Notes: generated by a model from the sequence alone, not told the origin. DNA of 64,000 bases from Liquidambar formosana (GCA_039720395.1 CM077828.1:15412264-15476263); one strand, 5' to 3'; shown: positions 21,269 to 33,432, counted from the first letter of the stretch. Numbers and translations: made by a program.

Positions 21269-23620
21269 CCCATTAAGTCCCGAGAATTCTAGACTCTTCT
21301 CCCTTTTTCCAGCCAAGAGATAGAGAGAATGAGAGAGGGAGAGTTACGGGGGAGGCCGTGGGTGGCTCGCGGGAGCATGGCAGCCCCGATCTGACGCCGG
21401 CAAGCTTGGATTCAACATATTTTGGCCCGATCTACGTGCGTGTAGGGATGGTTTGGCATTTGCATCACTCATTCATGAGGTAGGGGACATTTTCTCATTT
21501 TAAACCCTTGTTGCATGGGGGTTTGGGTATAAATCATGTAGATTTACATGTATTTGGTAGTTTCTGCATAAATATCATGCATTGAGTATAAATTTGCTAG
21601 GTTTTACAAATTGTGGGAAACCTAGGGTTTGATTCACATCATTTTTGCTATAAAAATGTTGTTTTTGAAATCATTCATTGGAAAATGATTTATGGGGGTT
21701 ATTTATTGTGATTTTTATGAACCCACCTATTATATGGTTTTCTTGGAAAATTTATATATATAAAATTTTCCGGTTTATATGGGAATTATGGAGTTATTTC
21801 AAATGGTTTTCTAAGAACAAACTTATTATGTGGTTTTGGAAAATTTATATATAATTTTCCGGATTATGTGAGAATTATGGAAATTGATAAATGAACAAAT
21901 AAGTGGTGATAATAATGGATATGGTGATGAGGGCTACTGGAGACAGGATTACTGCGGGCCCAAAGGAACGGGACGTTTTGCCGTGTTTTCCTATTCTTTA
22001 GTCCTGGGCTATGTGGCCGAATATGAGGTTACTTTCTGGTCCAAATAGGATCATAGTGTTTCCTCATGATGGGGTTACTTTCTGGACCAGGTAGGATCCA
22101 TAGTATTTCCCTTTATTTTCTGCGTGCGAGGGCCTTGCATGACCTGGGGAGGATTTATCAGTTTGAAAGATTGATGTTATGGATTGCCGGAAATGGCGGG
22201 TAATGGTTATTGGCTTATAAGGCCGTGATATGGTAATTGGAAAGAATGATAATGAATTATAAATAACTTGAGTTATTTCTTACCTTTTTAAAAATAAAAA
22301 GGGGTGTTGTTATTAAATGATTTAAACTTCTACAGTTTATTTCATTATACATGTATCAGTTTATTTATTGCAAATTTTATATTGCAAATGAATAAATGGT
22401 TTTGCAGGGTTCTTGGAAATGTATGTAAATTATGGTTTTTAAAACCTTGGGGTTATTTTGAGAAATGTTTTCCTACTGAGCATGTAGCTCATACCCCCTC
22501 AGCTTTCTTGCAGGTTTTATTTTCGAAGCTAAGTTGACCTGGGTGTTGGGAGCACGTCAGCGTGCTTGCATTCATGTAGAGAATATTGGAGATAAGCTTT
22601 GAGCCTAGGCATGTATCAATTTTAAATTTCATGGCCTGTAATAATTAATTGAGTAGTGGATGTATATCTAAATGAGACCCATGTGACTATGATACAGCTT
22701 GTAGCTTTATTTATTTTTAGAATATTGTGTGGATGGTTAAAATGATTATAAATGGGTTTTCTACAGGTTTTACAACTAGTCGATAACTTGGTATGTCCTA
22801 TTTACAGACGGGACCTATGCCTGGATTTTCTAAAAATATTTTCAGAAGAGTTATTTTTATTAAACATCCACCTAAATTTGGCTTTAAAACTGGTTTTCCT
22901 TACTACTTAACCAATGGCCCCAATTTTGGGTCGTTACAATTTAAGAGTTTTATTTCAAGGAAGTTACAAAACTTTATTTTTGGAGATTTATTTTTTCAGT
23001 TTTAAAGAGATTCTATTTACTCTTTTGGTGGTTACCATTTCTTTGATAATGTTTATTACCATTTTATGTTCATGCATTAACCATAAGACTTAATACATTA
23101 AAGTCTTCCTTAATTTGACAGAAGGTTTGGTGTAGGTATACTGGGCTTATAAAACCAAATGTTGTAGTCATATTGTGACTCTCTTAATATTCTTATCTTT
23201 TATTTCTTTGCCTTTCTCTCTTCTTCTCCAATTCTCATACTGTTTTCTATTTTATTTTGTCTATTTTTTCTTTGGGCAATTTAGATGTGTTCTTGGCACC
23301 TGTCTGCTGCAGACGTGCACTATAGATCATACCACCTGAGAGGAACTGGGTTATATCTTGGAGCCATAAACGACCACCAATACCTACATGTGGGGATGCG
23401 TATACGACTTTAGGACAGTGAATACGTGCCTCACTGATTCCTGAGGCTATGTTTTCTTTACTTTTTTCTTTTTACTTTATGCGTTAATATTGATTGATAT
23501 GTACCTTGTTCTATTATATTGTTAATTTGATATTCTATCTAATTGTGTAATCATTTATATTTGTGTAATTTATATTTGTATAATTGTTCATAGTGTAGTG
23601 GTTAAATAAATTTCCCAACA

Positions 23621-23959
23621 ATCTAAAGTCACATAATCTTTTGTGAACAATTATAAATTAATATTTTGTTTGGAAGCCCATCCTGTTGCTTGAGTAGGAA
23701 ATACAATTTTTTAGGAGATATTGTATTATTTACTTTAATCTTAAATAAATTATTTTACTGTATATCCCATGTCACATTAAGATTTCATAGGGTTTTTTGT
23801 TGTAATCGGCTTAAGGGTTAATATTGCCGATTGTACGAGAAATTTAATTAGGAGAAGTAGTTTGCTAAGGGCGATAAAGAAGGCTTATGGATATATAGTG
23901 AGTGCTTGTTCAATGCTTGTAATGAATCATCTTCTTTTAGAATTAAATTGACTTTACAG

Positions 23960-24002
<43 letters not shown>

Positions 24003-24070
24003 TTGTAATATCTATATTTATACTACTTATTAAAAGATAAATGTCAGAAAAAATTTTGATTGACCTTTAT
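23621..24070 (+). other. Duplicated non-coding segment
   Basis: It matches 47992-48433 in unit 2. AT-rich, with an (AT)n run at 23966-24000. No gene recognised. Confidence 0.55.
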
Positions 24071-24884
24071 TGTAACAACCCCAAAAATTCTATCACGTAT
24101 TCCTATGGCATAATAACGTATATATCAAAATTGCTCTAGAACTTATATGGTTTTCTCTTCTCTTTTTTTTTTCTTTCAAATACAAGTCTCACTGCTACAT
24201 CTTAATAATTATGGTATAACATTTTCCCATAATCAAGAATAAGAAACAAACATTAAATAAGGCATCCGGCTTAGCTCCATAAAATTTCCTTGTTTTGCTA
24301 TCAGATCATCTTTTCCTTATCTTGAAACGTTATTTAAATAACGTATAAGCAATCTTACTTAGTAAGAAAATTCATTTTCTTATGAATAATTCAATTCTCT
24401 TTATTTCAATATTTTTATAATCATCTCATACGCACAAAATAATTTATAATTTCATTTGAAATTATATCAATTTCATGAATCCAAAAATGCATGTCTCATG
24501 CTAAAACATTATGGCACATAACTGATAATATCCAAAATATCTCATACCTAAATCGTTGTTGTTTCTCACAACTTGCAAAACATAATTCAAAATAATGCAC
24601 ATAAGCTTTATGCCAAATGTGTTCCACGATACACATAGGTCTCATGCCAAATGTATTTTACCATTCAGCCACAGCACATATGCCTCCTTGCAATATGTGT
24701 ATACAGATCACGGCCTATTTGCTCATTGAGTCTGTGTATTAGTACACTAACTACGGAATATACTCAATCCTGGCTCTCTCCTATCATCAACATTTTGATT
24801 TATCTCAATCAACAGATATAAATCCAACAATATAAATGTGCCACAATGATGCATCATGAAATTCAACATAATAAATTACAATAA

Positions 24885-25120
24885 TAAATCCTCTCATTGG
24901 TTTATTTCAACGACTATAAGTCATACTAAACTTCAAATAATAAATCAGTTTATTGATTTATTTCAGTAGTCATAGGCCATTATAATCTTCAAATAATAAA
25001 TCAGTTCATTGATTTATTTCAACAGTTATAAGCTACTATAAATTTCAAATAATAAATCAGTTTATTGATTTATTTTAATAGTCATAAGCCACTGTAGGCT
25101 TCAGATAATAAATCATCTCA
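24885..25120. repeat. 56-bp tandem repeat, four units, inside the solo LTR
   Basis: AATAATAAATCAGTTTATTG-like starts recur at 24936, 24992, 25049 and 25104, each followed by a TTATTTCAACAGTCATAAGCCA-like tail. The array is kept in the unit 2 copy (about 49240-49480). Confidence 0.8.
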
Positions 25121-25844
25121 TATCGCTACATACAAATTTCTCATTTCCATCATTAAGCAACCCATTGCTCTCAATCATTATGATTATAATCATATGAAAC
25201 TCTAATTTATTCAATTGATTTGTCGTCAAAATTCTCAATAATAAGTCTAAAATTTATAACATTCAACTTACAAATCAATTCTGTTAGTTATAACTACCTT
25301 TATTAATTTAAAGGTATTGTTTCAAGTCTTTAATCATGAACTATTACTTGAATTTTAACTCAATTTTGGTTCCAACCAATCTTATCATTCTTCTCTATCA
25401 TAGAAGTAAAATGGGTATAATATAAAAATACCAATTTTTAGTGAAACTTTCATTTTATAACCATTTATTTTATATATAGGGTTGTTTTAAGAAAGTTTTG
25501 GTCAAAACTATGCCAAAATCAGAGATCATTAGAACCATTTTGGGTAAACACGGGCAAAATGGTCATTTAACTCAAACAGGGGGTATAATTTTCAAATTTC
25601 ATGAAATTTGACCAAATTAAAATAGATTGTAGTACTCTTTAGTAGGAGCATTACTGGTTTAAGTTTCATCACAATCGGACTTAAAATGAAGATTTTATAT
25701 TCATTCAAAGTCGGTTATAGGATTTGAAACTCAAAAGTGGACCTTATTTGAAAGTCACTTTCTTGACATCCAAACAACATCTTAACTCTCTAAGAAATCA
25801 TTTATTTTATAAAAATGTTGGAAACAATCGAAACTGAGTGAAAT

Positions 25845-26010
25845 CGGTTCAATTTGGGTCAATAATTAAATCCGGTCAATAATCAAATCAAGTCAAATGA
25901 ACCAAATTGGGTTAAACCAGTCAAATAGAGCAAGTTGTCAAAATCGGGTCAAATCAGTTAAACTGGGTAAGTTGTCAAAATCGGGTCAAATAGTCAAACC
26001 GGGTCAAGTT
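25845..26010. repeat. Short GGGTCAA repeats inside the solo LTR
   Basis: GGTCAATAATCAAATC, GGGTCAAATCAG and GGGTCAAATAGTC motifs recur with variable spacing. A similar set is at 50205-50345 in unit 2. Confidence 0.7.
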
Positions 26011-27012
26011 GACCCATTACTGTTCATCTCCTTACATTTTTTTTTCCCCCTCTGATTTTCTATTATAGTTTTTCTAATTTTTCAAAATTTTGAAAAAAAT
26101 TCTACAGAATTCATTTCTTATCCAAATTTCACAAATCAGGTGTCTCTGGAAAGCTCGTGATCGCTAGTATTTATTAAAATTATCACACTTGGGATAGAAT
26201 GATCAAAACGTATTGAAATTAATAAAAACGCCATTTCTATTTTCAAATTGTTTCTTCTAGCATACATGGAATAACTCACCAAATTTTCCCACAATATTCT
26301 TCGTACCATTATACATATCCAGTATAAATTTCAAGGCTCAATTCAATCATATGCATTAGATATAAATTTTATAAATTTTGGGAAGCCATTGATGACATTT
26401 CCAAGCTCTCAAATCTCAGTTTTAACTCTTACTACCATCTAATTCTTGTTTCTCATAACCACTACATAAGAAAGGAGAGTTTCTTACCATATTTCCAAGC
26501 TTTTCTAACAATTTTGAGCAATATCCCTCTTTCTCTCTTTGGTTCCTTTCTCTTTCTCCATCTTTCTTTCTTTGGCTTCTTCTTCTCCTTCTCCGTATTC
26601 TCCTTCTCCTCTGTCTTCTTTCTATCTATCTTGCTTCTCTCTCTTGCTCTCTCACGTTCACTCTTGCTCTCCTTTTCTTTCTTTCTTCTTTTTCTTTCTC
26701 TCAGCTTGCACTTAGGCAAGAATTGTAGAACTCTATATATAGGCTAAGTTGGTGCTTGCAATAAAATATATGTATACACTTTCAAGAAATCTCCATCAAA
26801 ACATCAAAAAAGTTATAGAAACTTACAGGATCTTCAAATTACAAATTTACCTCAATTATATTCAAAATTACACCCTATCCCAAAATCTTATATAAATTTT
26901 TATTTACATCTTTGTATCACTTCATCTATACCCCCAAAGTATATAATACACCACATGCAAATAACGTAATGTCAAATTAACAATCAATAAATATCTGGGA
27001 TGTTACATTTAT

Positions 27013-27440
27013 ACCTTCATTTTTAAACTTAATTACTTTTTTAACCTTATCCTTAGTAAAATTCATGAAGACAAGAGTCCTATTATTAAGCTCTTTTCTT
27101 ATTAAATTCTAATTAGGTTTCTAAACGTTTATGGTCCTTTATCTTTATCTTTATCTTTTTGTGCTGACGTGGCGTGCTACATTAGCAATCTCATCGTAAT
27201 CTTAAAAAAAAAAAAAAAAAAAAACGACAACGAAGGAAGGAAGAAGAAGAAGAAGAAGAAGAAGAAGAAGAAAAAGAAGAAGGGGATTTGGCCATTAGTC
27301 TAGCAAATAAGATTAAATTAGCAACTAGTCAAACCAATTTTATTTTTTGACTACTCCGTATCTAATCCATTTGGCTCTTTTCTTTCCAAAAATACCCTTG
27401 TCCCTTCTGTCTCTCTCAAACTACAATCTACATTTTCTCT
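27013..27440 (+). other. Non-coding segment with poly-A and (GAA)n
   Basis: The first 150 bases match unit 2 (51366-51510). After that the units diverge. A poly-A run at 27205-27223 and a GAA microsatellite at 27240-27275 follow. No gene is seen. Confidence 0.6.
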
Positions 27441-27449
27441 TCCCTCTCC

Positions 27450-27780
27450 TTTGATCTCAGGCGTCGACAATATCCCCACCGACACCCCATCATCGTCCCC
27501 ATCAATTGTTCTTGTTCCGATTGTTACTCCTACACCTTGAAAACCACGTCTGAGTCATACTTCATTGTGGCCAACAACATTGACCACTCAAAACTCCCAC
27601 GATAGTCGGAGCCCGTCGGTGGGCCTAAATCTGGTAGTCCCTCTAAGCCTCTGAGACGCCATTTTTCTCATTGTCAAAGAAAATGATGTGTCGAGGATTA
27701 TCCTCAAAGGAGCTACGCATTGCACCACATGGTCGTGGCCCAGGTGAGCAACCATTTTGGTAGTAACATGCATCTAGCTG
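27450..27780 (+). pseudogene. Possible LysM receptor kinase fragment (captured)
   Basis: A GC-richer island absent from unit 2. On +, one frame reads PIIVPINCSC and then YTLKTTSESYFIVANNI before a TAG at about 27603. This spacing and wording resemble the LysM region of plant LYK4/LYK5-type chitin receptors, where a PxxCxC stretch precedes YTxKxxxxYFxVANN. No kinase part follows. The rest (27610-27780) is not recognised. Identity rests on about 40 residues, so confidence is limited. Confidence 0.4.
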
Positions 27781-27996
27781 GAGTTACTGTTGCTCATTAA
27801 ATATATGTCAGCCCTTGGGCTGCAACTGAGAATGATTACATTCTTAGCCAAAAAAAAAAAAAAAAAACTGATAATGATTTCATTAGGCAGCTTCCTATTT
27901 ATTTACAAGTGATGGGCTTTAAATGAAATGTGCTCTACTTCTTGGATCAGTATAATGGGCTGATTCAATCTGTATAGTTCATACCAATTAAGTTAA

Positions 27997-28394
27997 GGAG
28001 CCTCTATTGGTACCCCAAAACTTATTTTTCAACCCCTACTTACTTTATATTTTAAGGTTTTATAAAAAAAATATAAAAAGTTTTCATAAAAATTGATCAC
28101 ATAATCTATTAGAAAACGTCATTTTGAACAATTTTGTAGAAAAAAGTTTTTCAAAAATATATCATTTAAGTGGACTTTTTAGCCATTTATGAAACAAAGA
28201 CTGCAAATGGCCAAAAAATCGACCTAAACAACAGAATTTGGAAAAAATTTATTCTACAAAATTGTTCAAAATGATGTTTTCTAATGGATAATAGTCCGAT
28301 TTTTATAAAAACCTTTTATATTTCCCATAAAATCTTTAAGTGCAAAATAAGTGGGGGATGAAAACCAAGTCTTTGGGTGCCAATAGAGGCCCCC
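27997..28394. mobile_element. Hairpin MITE, family A, 398 bp
   Basis: The ends GGAGCCTCTATTGG and CCAATAGAGGCCCCC are inverted, and the pairing goes on through the element (TTTTGAACAATTTTGTAGAA left, TTCTACAAAATTGTTCAAAA right). A 7-bp direct repeat AAGTTAA flanks it (27990-27996, 28395-28401). It is the best preserved hairpin of the family here and is absent from unit 2. Confidence 0.88.
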
Positions 28395-29727
28395 AAGTTA
28401 ATTATAATAGGATGAGTTATTTTATACATGGGCCTTGGTGAATGCTTTTAAAGCTCTGATGCTGAGGAGATGTAGGGTTGGTTTTATTTATTTATTTATT
28501 TATTTATTTTTTGGGACATTGACAAAAATCACTATTTTTTTTATAAATCCTCATCTTTTTGAATTCTTCTCCCACGTACCATCAAAGTAAAAAATCATTA
28601 GTTGTGATTTAGTGCAGTATAATTGTTGGGGGTGTTGATGTGCACGTCTCCTTAGAAATTTGTGTTTCGTTCATTCTTAGAGCAATAAAGTTTCCTGTTT
28701 AGTGCTTTTTTTAAAGAGAGACAAACACTAAAATTTTACAATATTATGAAGTGGATCGTGCCAAATTATAATATTTTACAGTTTTAAATTTTTTAATAAT
28801 AACCTAATCGATATGGATTTTGTTTCAAAAATGTTGACAAGTAGGTTCCAAAATTTTTTTTTTTTTTTTTTTTGAAATTTAATGTGTATATTGCATGTTA
28901 TTATAAGTTTGTAAAAATTGGAACACTTAAAGACAAAGTTAGTTACATAGGGTAACCTTAATAACAAAGAAGGGAATACCAAAAGAACTCTTGCTTACTA
29001 ATTGCTAATATTTTATCTAGTTATGGATGCCAATATCCCTTTTAAAAAATTAAGAAATTTGTTAGGAATGAATAAGTCATCTAAGGATTTTCCCCTTTGA
29101 AAAACATGTGTTTGAAGAAACTATGAAGATTTTTCTTACTAGTTAAGTGGTGGACCTCATGTTCAAATTTATGAAAAAGCATTAATACTCATTTGTTGAT
29201 ATTTAGAATCTAGTTAGGAAGAGGAGTCATATCTATTGCCCAAAAAACAAAAATGAAAAACAAAAGTGCATTTAATGCATTCAATTTGATTGATATGGAA
29301 CCAAGAGGGGGCCTTTGGGGACATGTGCCCCTAGTGGCTCAAATAAATTTTACTTGGGGCCTAAATTACCATTTGATAACCACTTCCCGAAATAATTCCT
29401 AAAACAGTAAGTTGGCAGTCATTTTCAAGTACATATACAGGCAATTTGTAATAAGTTGATAGAAAAGCTTTGTTTTGGTATTACAATGGAAGATAATTAC
29501 CAAAAAGTAATCTTTTCAAAGAAAAGAATGGCTTTCCCAAGCTTTCAATTCTCACTTTACAAAATCATAGCATTGTGCCCGTATTGAAGATAACTCCTGA
29601 CTCCGCCATGGTCCGTATTTTAGTTTTTCCCACAATGACAATTATTATTTTGTCCTTAATGTGTAGTTTATATCATGAAAAATGTCTAAATCCGAGATGA
29701 AGATAACGCTAGTTTGAAAGATTTCCA
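28395..29727. other. Non-coding segment before the minus-strand LRR relic
   Basis: From about 28790 it matches 51780-52700 in unit 2. It holds a (TTTA)n run near 28488 and a poly-T at 28853-28873. No gene is seen. Confidence 0.55.
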
Positions 29728-29930
29728 ATGTGATGGGGAATCTCTCTGGCTAAGGTTGCGTAGGCGAGATCGAGGTTACTCAACCTCTTTGAGGCCATCT
29801 TTAAATTTAAGGAGAGCTTTCCTCTCCATCTCGTCGATCACAAGCCATGTTATTAGGAAACAGAGGAAAGAAAATAAGAAGAAATATGAACTGCTGAAAG
29901 GAGGCAGTGCAAATGTTTTGAAACTTTTCA
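29728..29930 (-). pseudogene. LRR receptor-like protein relic with internal deletion
   Basis: On minus, a signal-like hydrophobic stretch (FLFSFLCFLITWLVI) is followed by ERKALLKFKDGLKE, and then directly by sequence corresponding to the end of a later LRR (GGTTGAG onward, then TCGATCTCGCCTACGCAAC). The cap cysteines and about 200-300 bp between are missing. The join falls at CTCAAAGA / CTCAAGAG, a short similarity present at both points in fuller copies. The same join is in unit 2. Confidence 0.75.
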
Positions 29931-30345
29931 GTGAATGTGTTTGAAATATATGTGGGCTTGTATGCAAAGAGGTGTCTATCATTGCAACAGTCACCTTAGC
30001 TTTTTTGGTTCTATTTAATATTTTTCACCAAAAGTTTGAGCCTAAAGGCATTATAGAAAATTAATTGCTCTTTCTGTTTATAGAATTGAGAATACGACTG
30101 CCACTATTTTGTTTTGTGATATATGCAATGAATGTGAACCCAAATGGGCAATGTATAAACTTGAAAACCAAAGGACAGTCATCATGTATATGGGCTGGAA
30201 GTTTATGATTTTACCTTTGTTAGAGCAAGGATAGAGTGGTCCTGGTAAAGTATAAGGGGCCACCTCCATACATATATGCATCATCATTTCATTTTCCACT
30301 GCATCTACATTTCCATTCCACCATTCACCTGCAAATTTATATAGG
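29930..30345 (-). pseudogene. Laccase exon and intron, minus-strand arm of an inverted repeat
   Basis: On minus, 30345-30200 reads GEWWNGNVDAVENEMM and then PGPLYPCSNK, the laccase block that precedes the second copper-oxidase domain. A small deletion or frame change lies between the two. The following intron-like sequence down to 29930 is almost the reverse complement of 31833-32244. Laccases are secreted multicopper oxidases that couple monolignols. This piece lacks copper ligands and start and is a relic. Confidence 0.8.
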
Positions 30346-30854
30346 CATCGGGAAATAGAGATAAACCTCATTGTAGTATACAGCGCAGCATCTATAAGTC
30401 AATCCATGCAATTTGGTAGATTAATGAGATCAATCCAAATGTGGCTTAAAAAAAAATGGAATTGAAATTCCACTCAAGTAAATTTATTAGAATTTGGATT
30501 CTTTGTAGATTTTTTCCTTATAAGGATCTTGTAAAGTGTTTTTTTGATAAGGCTGAATTAGTTGTTAGACATTAGGCTCAATTCTGGCCATCTAGATTTA
30601 TCTTTGCTATTATACTCCTCCCTTTGAAGGTTGTACTCAATGGACCATTGAATCTTTAAATAAAATCAGACTAAAGTTTTGTTAATACAGCATACCTTCA
30701 AACTTCAAACTTAATATATATATGGGGAAATTGCACTTAAGGGGCTAGAGTTTTGGTCAAGTTTCACTTTAGGGTCCAAAGTTTCAATTGCGTTAATTTA
30801 GTATTTGAATTATTAATTGAATTACAATTTGAGGCCTGTTGTCAAAATTTTCTG
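30346..30854. other. Duplicated non-coding segment
   Basis: It matches 53326-53700 in unit 2 up to an AT-rich point at about 30715. No gene is seen. Confidence 0.5.
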
Positions 30855-31140
30855 TATTATCCCTACTTTGCCCCTCTTATGGATTTGAAAACTCTATTTT
30901 ACCCTTATCAACAACTAATAAATTTTTATATTTTAATCAAATTTGAACCAGTCTTATCTTTTTTTTCTTTCTATATTACCTCTATCAACATTTAATAAAC
31001 ATTTATATTTTCCATTTACAAAACACAAATTTGACGGTAGAGTAATTTAGATTTAGTTAAAATATAAAGGTTTATTAAATGCTGATAAGAGTAAAATTGG
31101 GTTTTCAAACCCATAAAAAGAGTAAAGTAGGGATAAATAG
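30855..31140. mobile_element. Hairpin MITE, family C
   Basis: The left arm (TTATCCCTACTTTGCCCCTC at about 30858, then TTTTACCCTTATCAACA) is the inverse of the right arm (TGCTGATAAGAGTAAAATT, then AGAGTAAAGTAGGGATAA at about 31119). Unit 2 has a different hairpin element at the matching position. Confidence 0.65.
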
Positions 31141-31832
31141 CATAGCACATTCTAGTGCTTGCTTTGGCATTTGCTTCTTGGTACATAAGTCAGTAATTTG
31201 ACTCATTGTAGTTTCTTTTTTCTTTTTTCTTTTTTTTTTTTTTTTTGGTGGAAAATTTCTTACTGTAATTTATCAATTTAATTTTTGAACCATTGTGTCA
31301 TCAACCAATCCATTTCTCGAGTCGAATTCCAAATTCTTTTTGTTTGGTATAATTTTTGTAGTCATTAAGACATAAACAGCCAAATTTTAAAATATTAATT
31401 TTTTTTAAGGAATTGGAAAATGGTAAAAAAATTTCTATATCAAATTATTATTATAAATATGGGCATCCCATCCATATCCAAAAAAGTCCAAATCTACACG
31501 TATAATTTGATTACTCCAATGATACAATGGCCATAAATAAACCAATTAAAGATCAAATACTGAGTAAATTAGACCCCTTGTCAGCTTGTGCGAACAATAG
31601 ATCAGGGTTGGCAACGGGCTGGGCCAGGCCCAGTTTTTATTTTCAATTAAATTTCCAACATTTTCTTTTGCTTTCCTCCGATCTTTTTGACATTCAATTA
31701 AAGCTAAACCACTAAAATGCTGATTTTTTTTTTTTTTTTTTAAGGGGAAAAAAGGTGGTTTGGGAGTCTCTCTCTCTCATTTGACTGTTTTTTCTGAGTT
31801 TAGTATTGACATGTCCTTGTATTTGAGGGTAG
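31141..31832. other. Non-coding spacer in the laccase inverted repeat
   Basis: AT-rich, with poly-T runs at 31221-31244 and 31727-31741. A short frame at 31527-31715 has no recognisable domain. Confidence 0.5.
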
Positions 31833-33060
31833 GTGAATGGTGGAATGGAAATGTAGATGCAGTGGAAAATGGGATGATGATGTGTGGAGGTGGCCCCAAT
31901 GTTTCATATGCTTATACCATAAATGGTTTAGCAGGACCCCTCTATCATTGCTCTAACAAAGTATAATCATAAACTTCCAGCCCATATACATGATCGCCCT
32001 TTCGTTTTCAAGTTTATTGCCCATTTGGTTCACATTCATAGCATCACAAAACAAAATGGTGGCAGTCATATTCTCAATTCTATAAACAGGAAAAGCAATT
32101 AATTTTCTATAATGCCTTTAGGCTCAAAGTTTTGGTGAAAAGTATTAAAATATTAGAGGCAAAAAAAACGCTAAGGTGACTGTTGCAATGATAGACACCT
32201 CGTTTGCACACAAGCCCACATTTTAAACACATTCACTGAAAGGTGTTGCATGATTAGGAGAGTAGGCCATCTATCATTGTGTCAAAAGAAAAAAGAATGG
32301 GCTAATTTGCTCCCGAATTCAACAACTTCTTTCTTGGACTTTCATAAGAACATTTTTTATCCAAATAAAAAAAAAAAAAAAAATCTTATAAAAGTTAAAG
32401 GGGTTGTTCAGTAAACCTGAAAATTAGTTTGGTACTTTAATTTCATGGTAAATTGCAACTATTCTACTATATATATATATATATAGCAGAGGATGATCTA
32501 ACATGATTTGTTAACGACATCATCCATAATGCATGTGCAGAGACTTTCATCCAAACAGTCGATCATGGAAAAATTTACATGCTTCGAATCATCAATGCGG
32601 CACTCAAGGGAATTGATGGCAAGAGATTCTTTGCTACAATGAACAACCAATCTTTCGTTCGTCCCTTCCATTTCTATCTTAGAAGCTACTACAAAAACGT
32701 CACCACTAGTGTCTACTCCTTTAACTAATTTCCAGAGAAACCACCAAATTCTTTTAATTATACTGATGTGGATCCACTCAATGAAAATATGAATACGGAA
32801 TTTGGTACAAAGCTCTTGGTGGCGCCCTATGGTACGAATTTAGAAATTGTGTTTCAGGACATATCTTTTCCTAGTGTGGAGAACCATCCAATTCATGTCC
32901 ATGGACACACCACTTTTTCATCGTTGGAAGGGAAGGGGGTTCTGTATGAACATTTTCATTTTTTATTTTATTTTATTCTTTTTTTTTTTGCGTGCGTTAC
33001 AGAGGAGTGTTCATGGCTTCATGCAATCAACCTTGAAGTCGACAAATGAAAACCCCGCAG
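31833..33060 (+). pseudogene. Laccase pseudogene, unit 1
   Basis: Exon-like 31833-31963 follows an AG and reads GEWWNGNVDAVENGMM, GGGPNVSYAYTING and GPLYHCSNK. After an intron-like gap, 32541 opens with ETFIQTVDHGKIYMLRIINA, then jumps to GIDGKRFFATMNNQSFV, so the middle of copper-oxidase domain 2 is missing. Next come NSFNYTDVDP and ENHPIHVHGH, the copper-binding region of domain 3. An in-frame TAA (32725-32727) comes from a 3-base insertion that is absent in unit 2. The first domain and the C-terminal HCH region are not seen. The gene is dead, but its family is certain. Confidence 0.88.
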
Positions 33061-33159
33061 AGATAGAGTCATAGCGTTGCATCGTTGATCCTAGCCTCCT
33101 AATGTTTATTTTTTATTTTTTAAATTATCAAAAGATATGTACACAAAAATTATCAACAA

Positions 33160-33391
33160 GGAACGAAAAAAACATGCATCAAGGGGGTGGACCACCCTCT
33201 TAGTGAGGTGGGGTAGCCAATACCAACCACCATCCACGCAAATTGAATCCCTAGGACATGCCCTTGACGATGGCCTTCTATTTTCAGCATTAAAAAATTT
33301 CAGTCCGAGGACTAAAGATGCTTGCCTTAGTTGCCTAGATGTTGCATCACTCCCTAATGCAAGTTTTGCATGTGAATTTGTTGACTGCAAT

Positions 33392-33395
<4 letters not shown>
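33160..33395 (+). other. Unassigned frame kept in both duplicated units
   Basis: The frame reads HASRGWTTLLVRWGSQYQPP, later SLGHALDDGLLFSALKNF and DACLSCLDVASLPNA. The same frame is open at 55374-55600 with scattered changes. I do not recognise it. It has several cysteines but no start or intron signals, and it follows the laccase relic. It could be a degraded exon or chance. Confidence 0.3.

Positions 33396-33432
<37 letters not shown>
33394..33432 (+). repeat. (GA)n microsatellite
   Basis: A pure GA run that marks the boundary between the laccase part and the LRR/TPS promoter part. The unit 2 copy is at 55595-55632. Confidence 0.9.

Larger units (their letters stand above)
20465..22938. 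mobile_element. Solo LTR, 2474 bp
   Basis: It starts TGTGAGGACCCG, ends GGTCGTTACA, and is flanked by a perfect 5-bp duplication ATTTA (20460-20464, 22939-22943). The empty site is visible in unit 2 at about 46630 (GGAAATTTGAGAG). Large size and a TGTGAGGACCC start suggest Ty3/gypsy. It arose by recombination between two LTRs and inserted after the TPS segment duplicated. Reading frames inside (20984-21241, 22304-22537, 22793-23005) have no recognisable domains. Confidence 0.88.
20452..23620. mobile_element. LTR-like element with inverted TGTTGG/CCAACA ends, split by a solo LTR
   Basis: The outer ends read TGTTGGAAATTT and AAATTTCCCAACA. Without the solo LTR inside, the length is about 690 bp, and the unit 2 counterpart (46623-47991 minus its MITE) is about 660 bp. 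Such ends and length suit a Ty1/copia LTR, but I see no flanking target-site duplication, so this is tentative. Confidence 0.45.
24071..27007. mobile_element. Solo LTR, 2937 bp (unit 1 copy)
   Basis: TGTAACAACCCC to GGATGTTACA, with a perfect 5-bp duplication TTTAT on both sides (24066-24070, 27008-27012). The same LTR with the same duplication is at 48434-51360, so it was present before the segment doubled. No internal domain remains. The length suits Ty3/gypsy. A CT-rich stretch (26520-26710) yields false frames on both strands. Confidence 0.87.

Noticed and set aside
26462..26747. Charged minus-strand frame and hydrophobic plus-strand frame
   Set aside because: Both are readings of one CT-rich tract in a solo LTR.
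29728..33060. Functional biosynthetic cluster of TPS, laccase and receptor genes
   Set aside because: Every laccase and LRR piece is broken, and they are carried along by segment duplication, so co-location does not imply a pathway.
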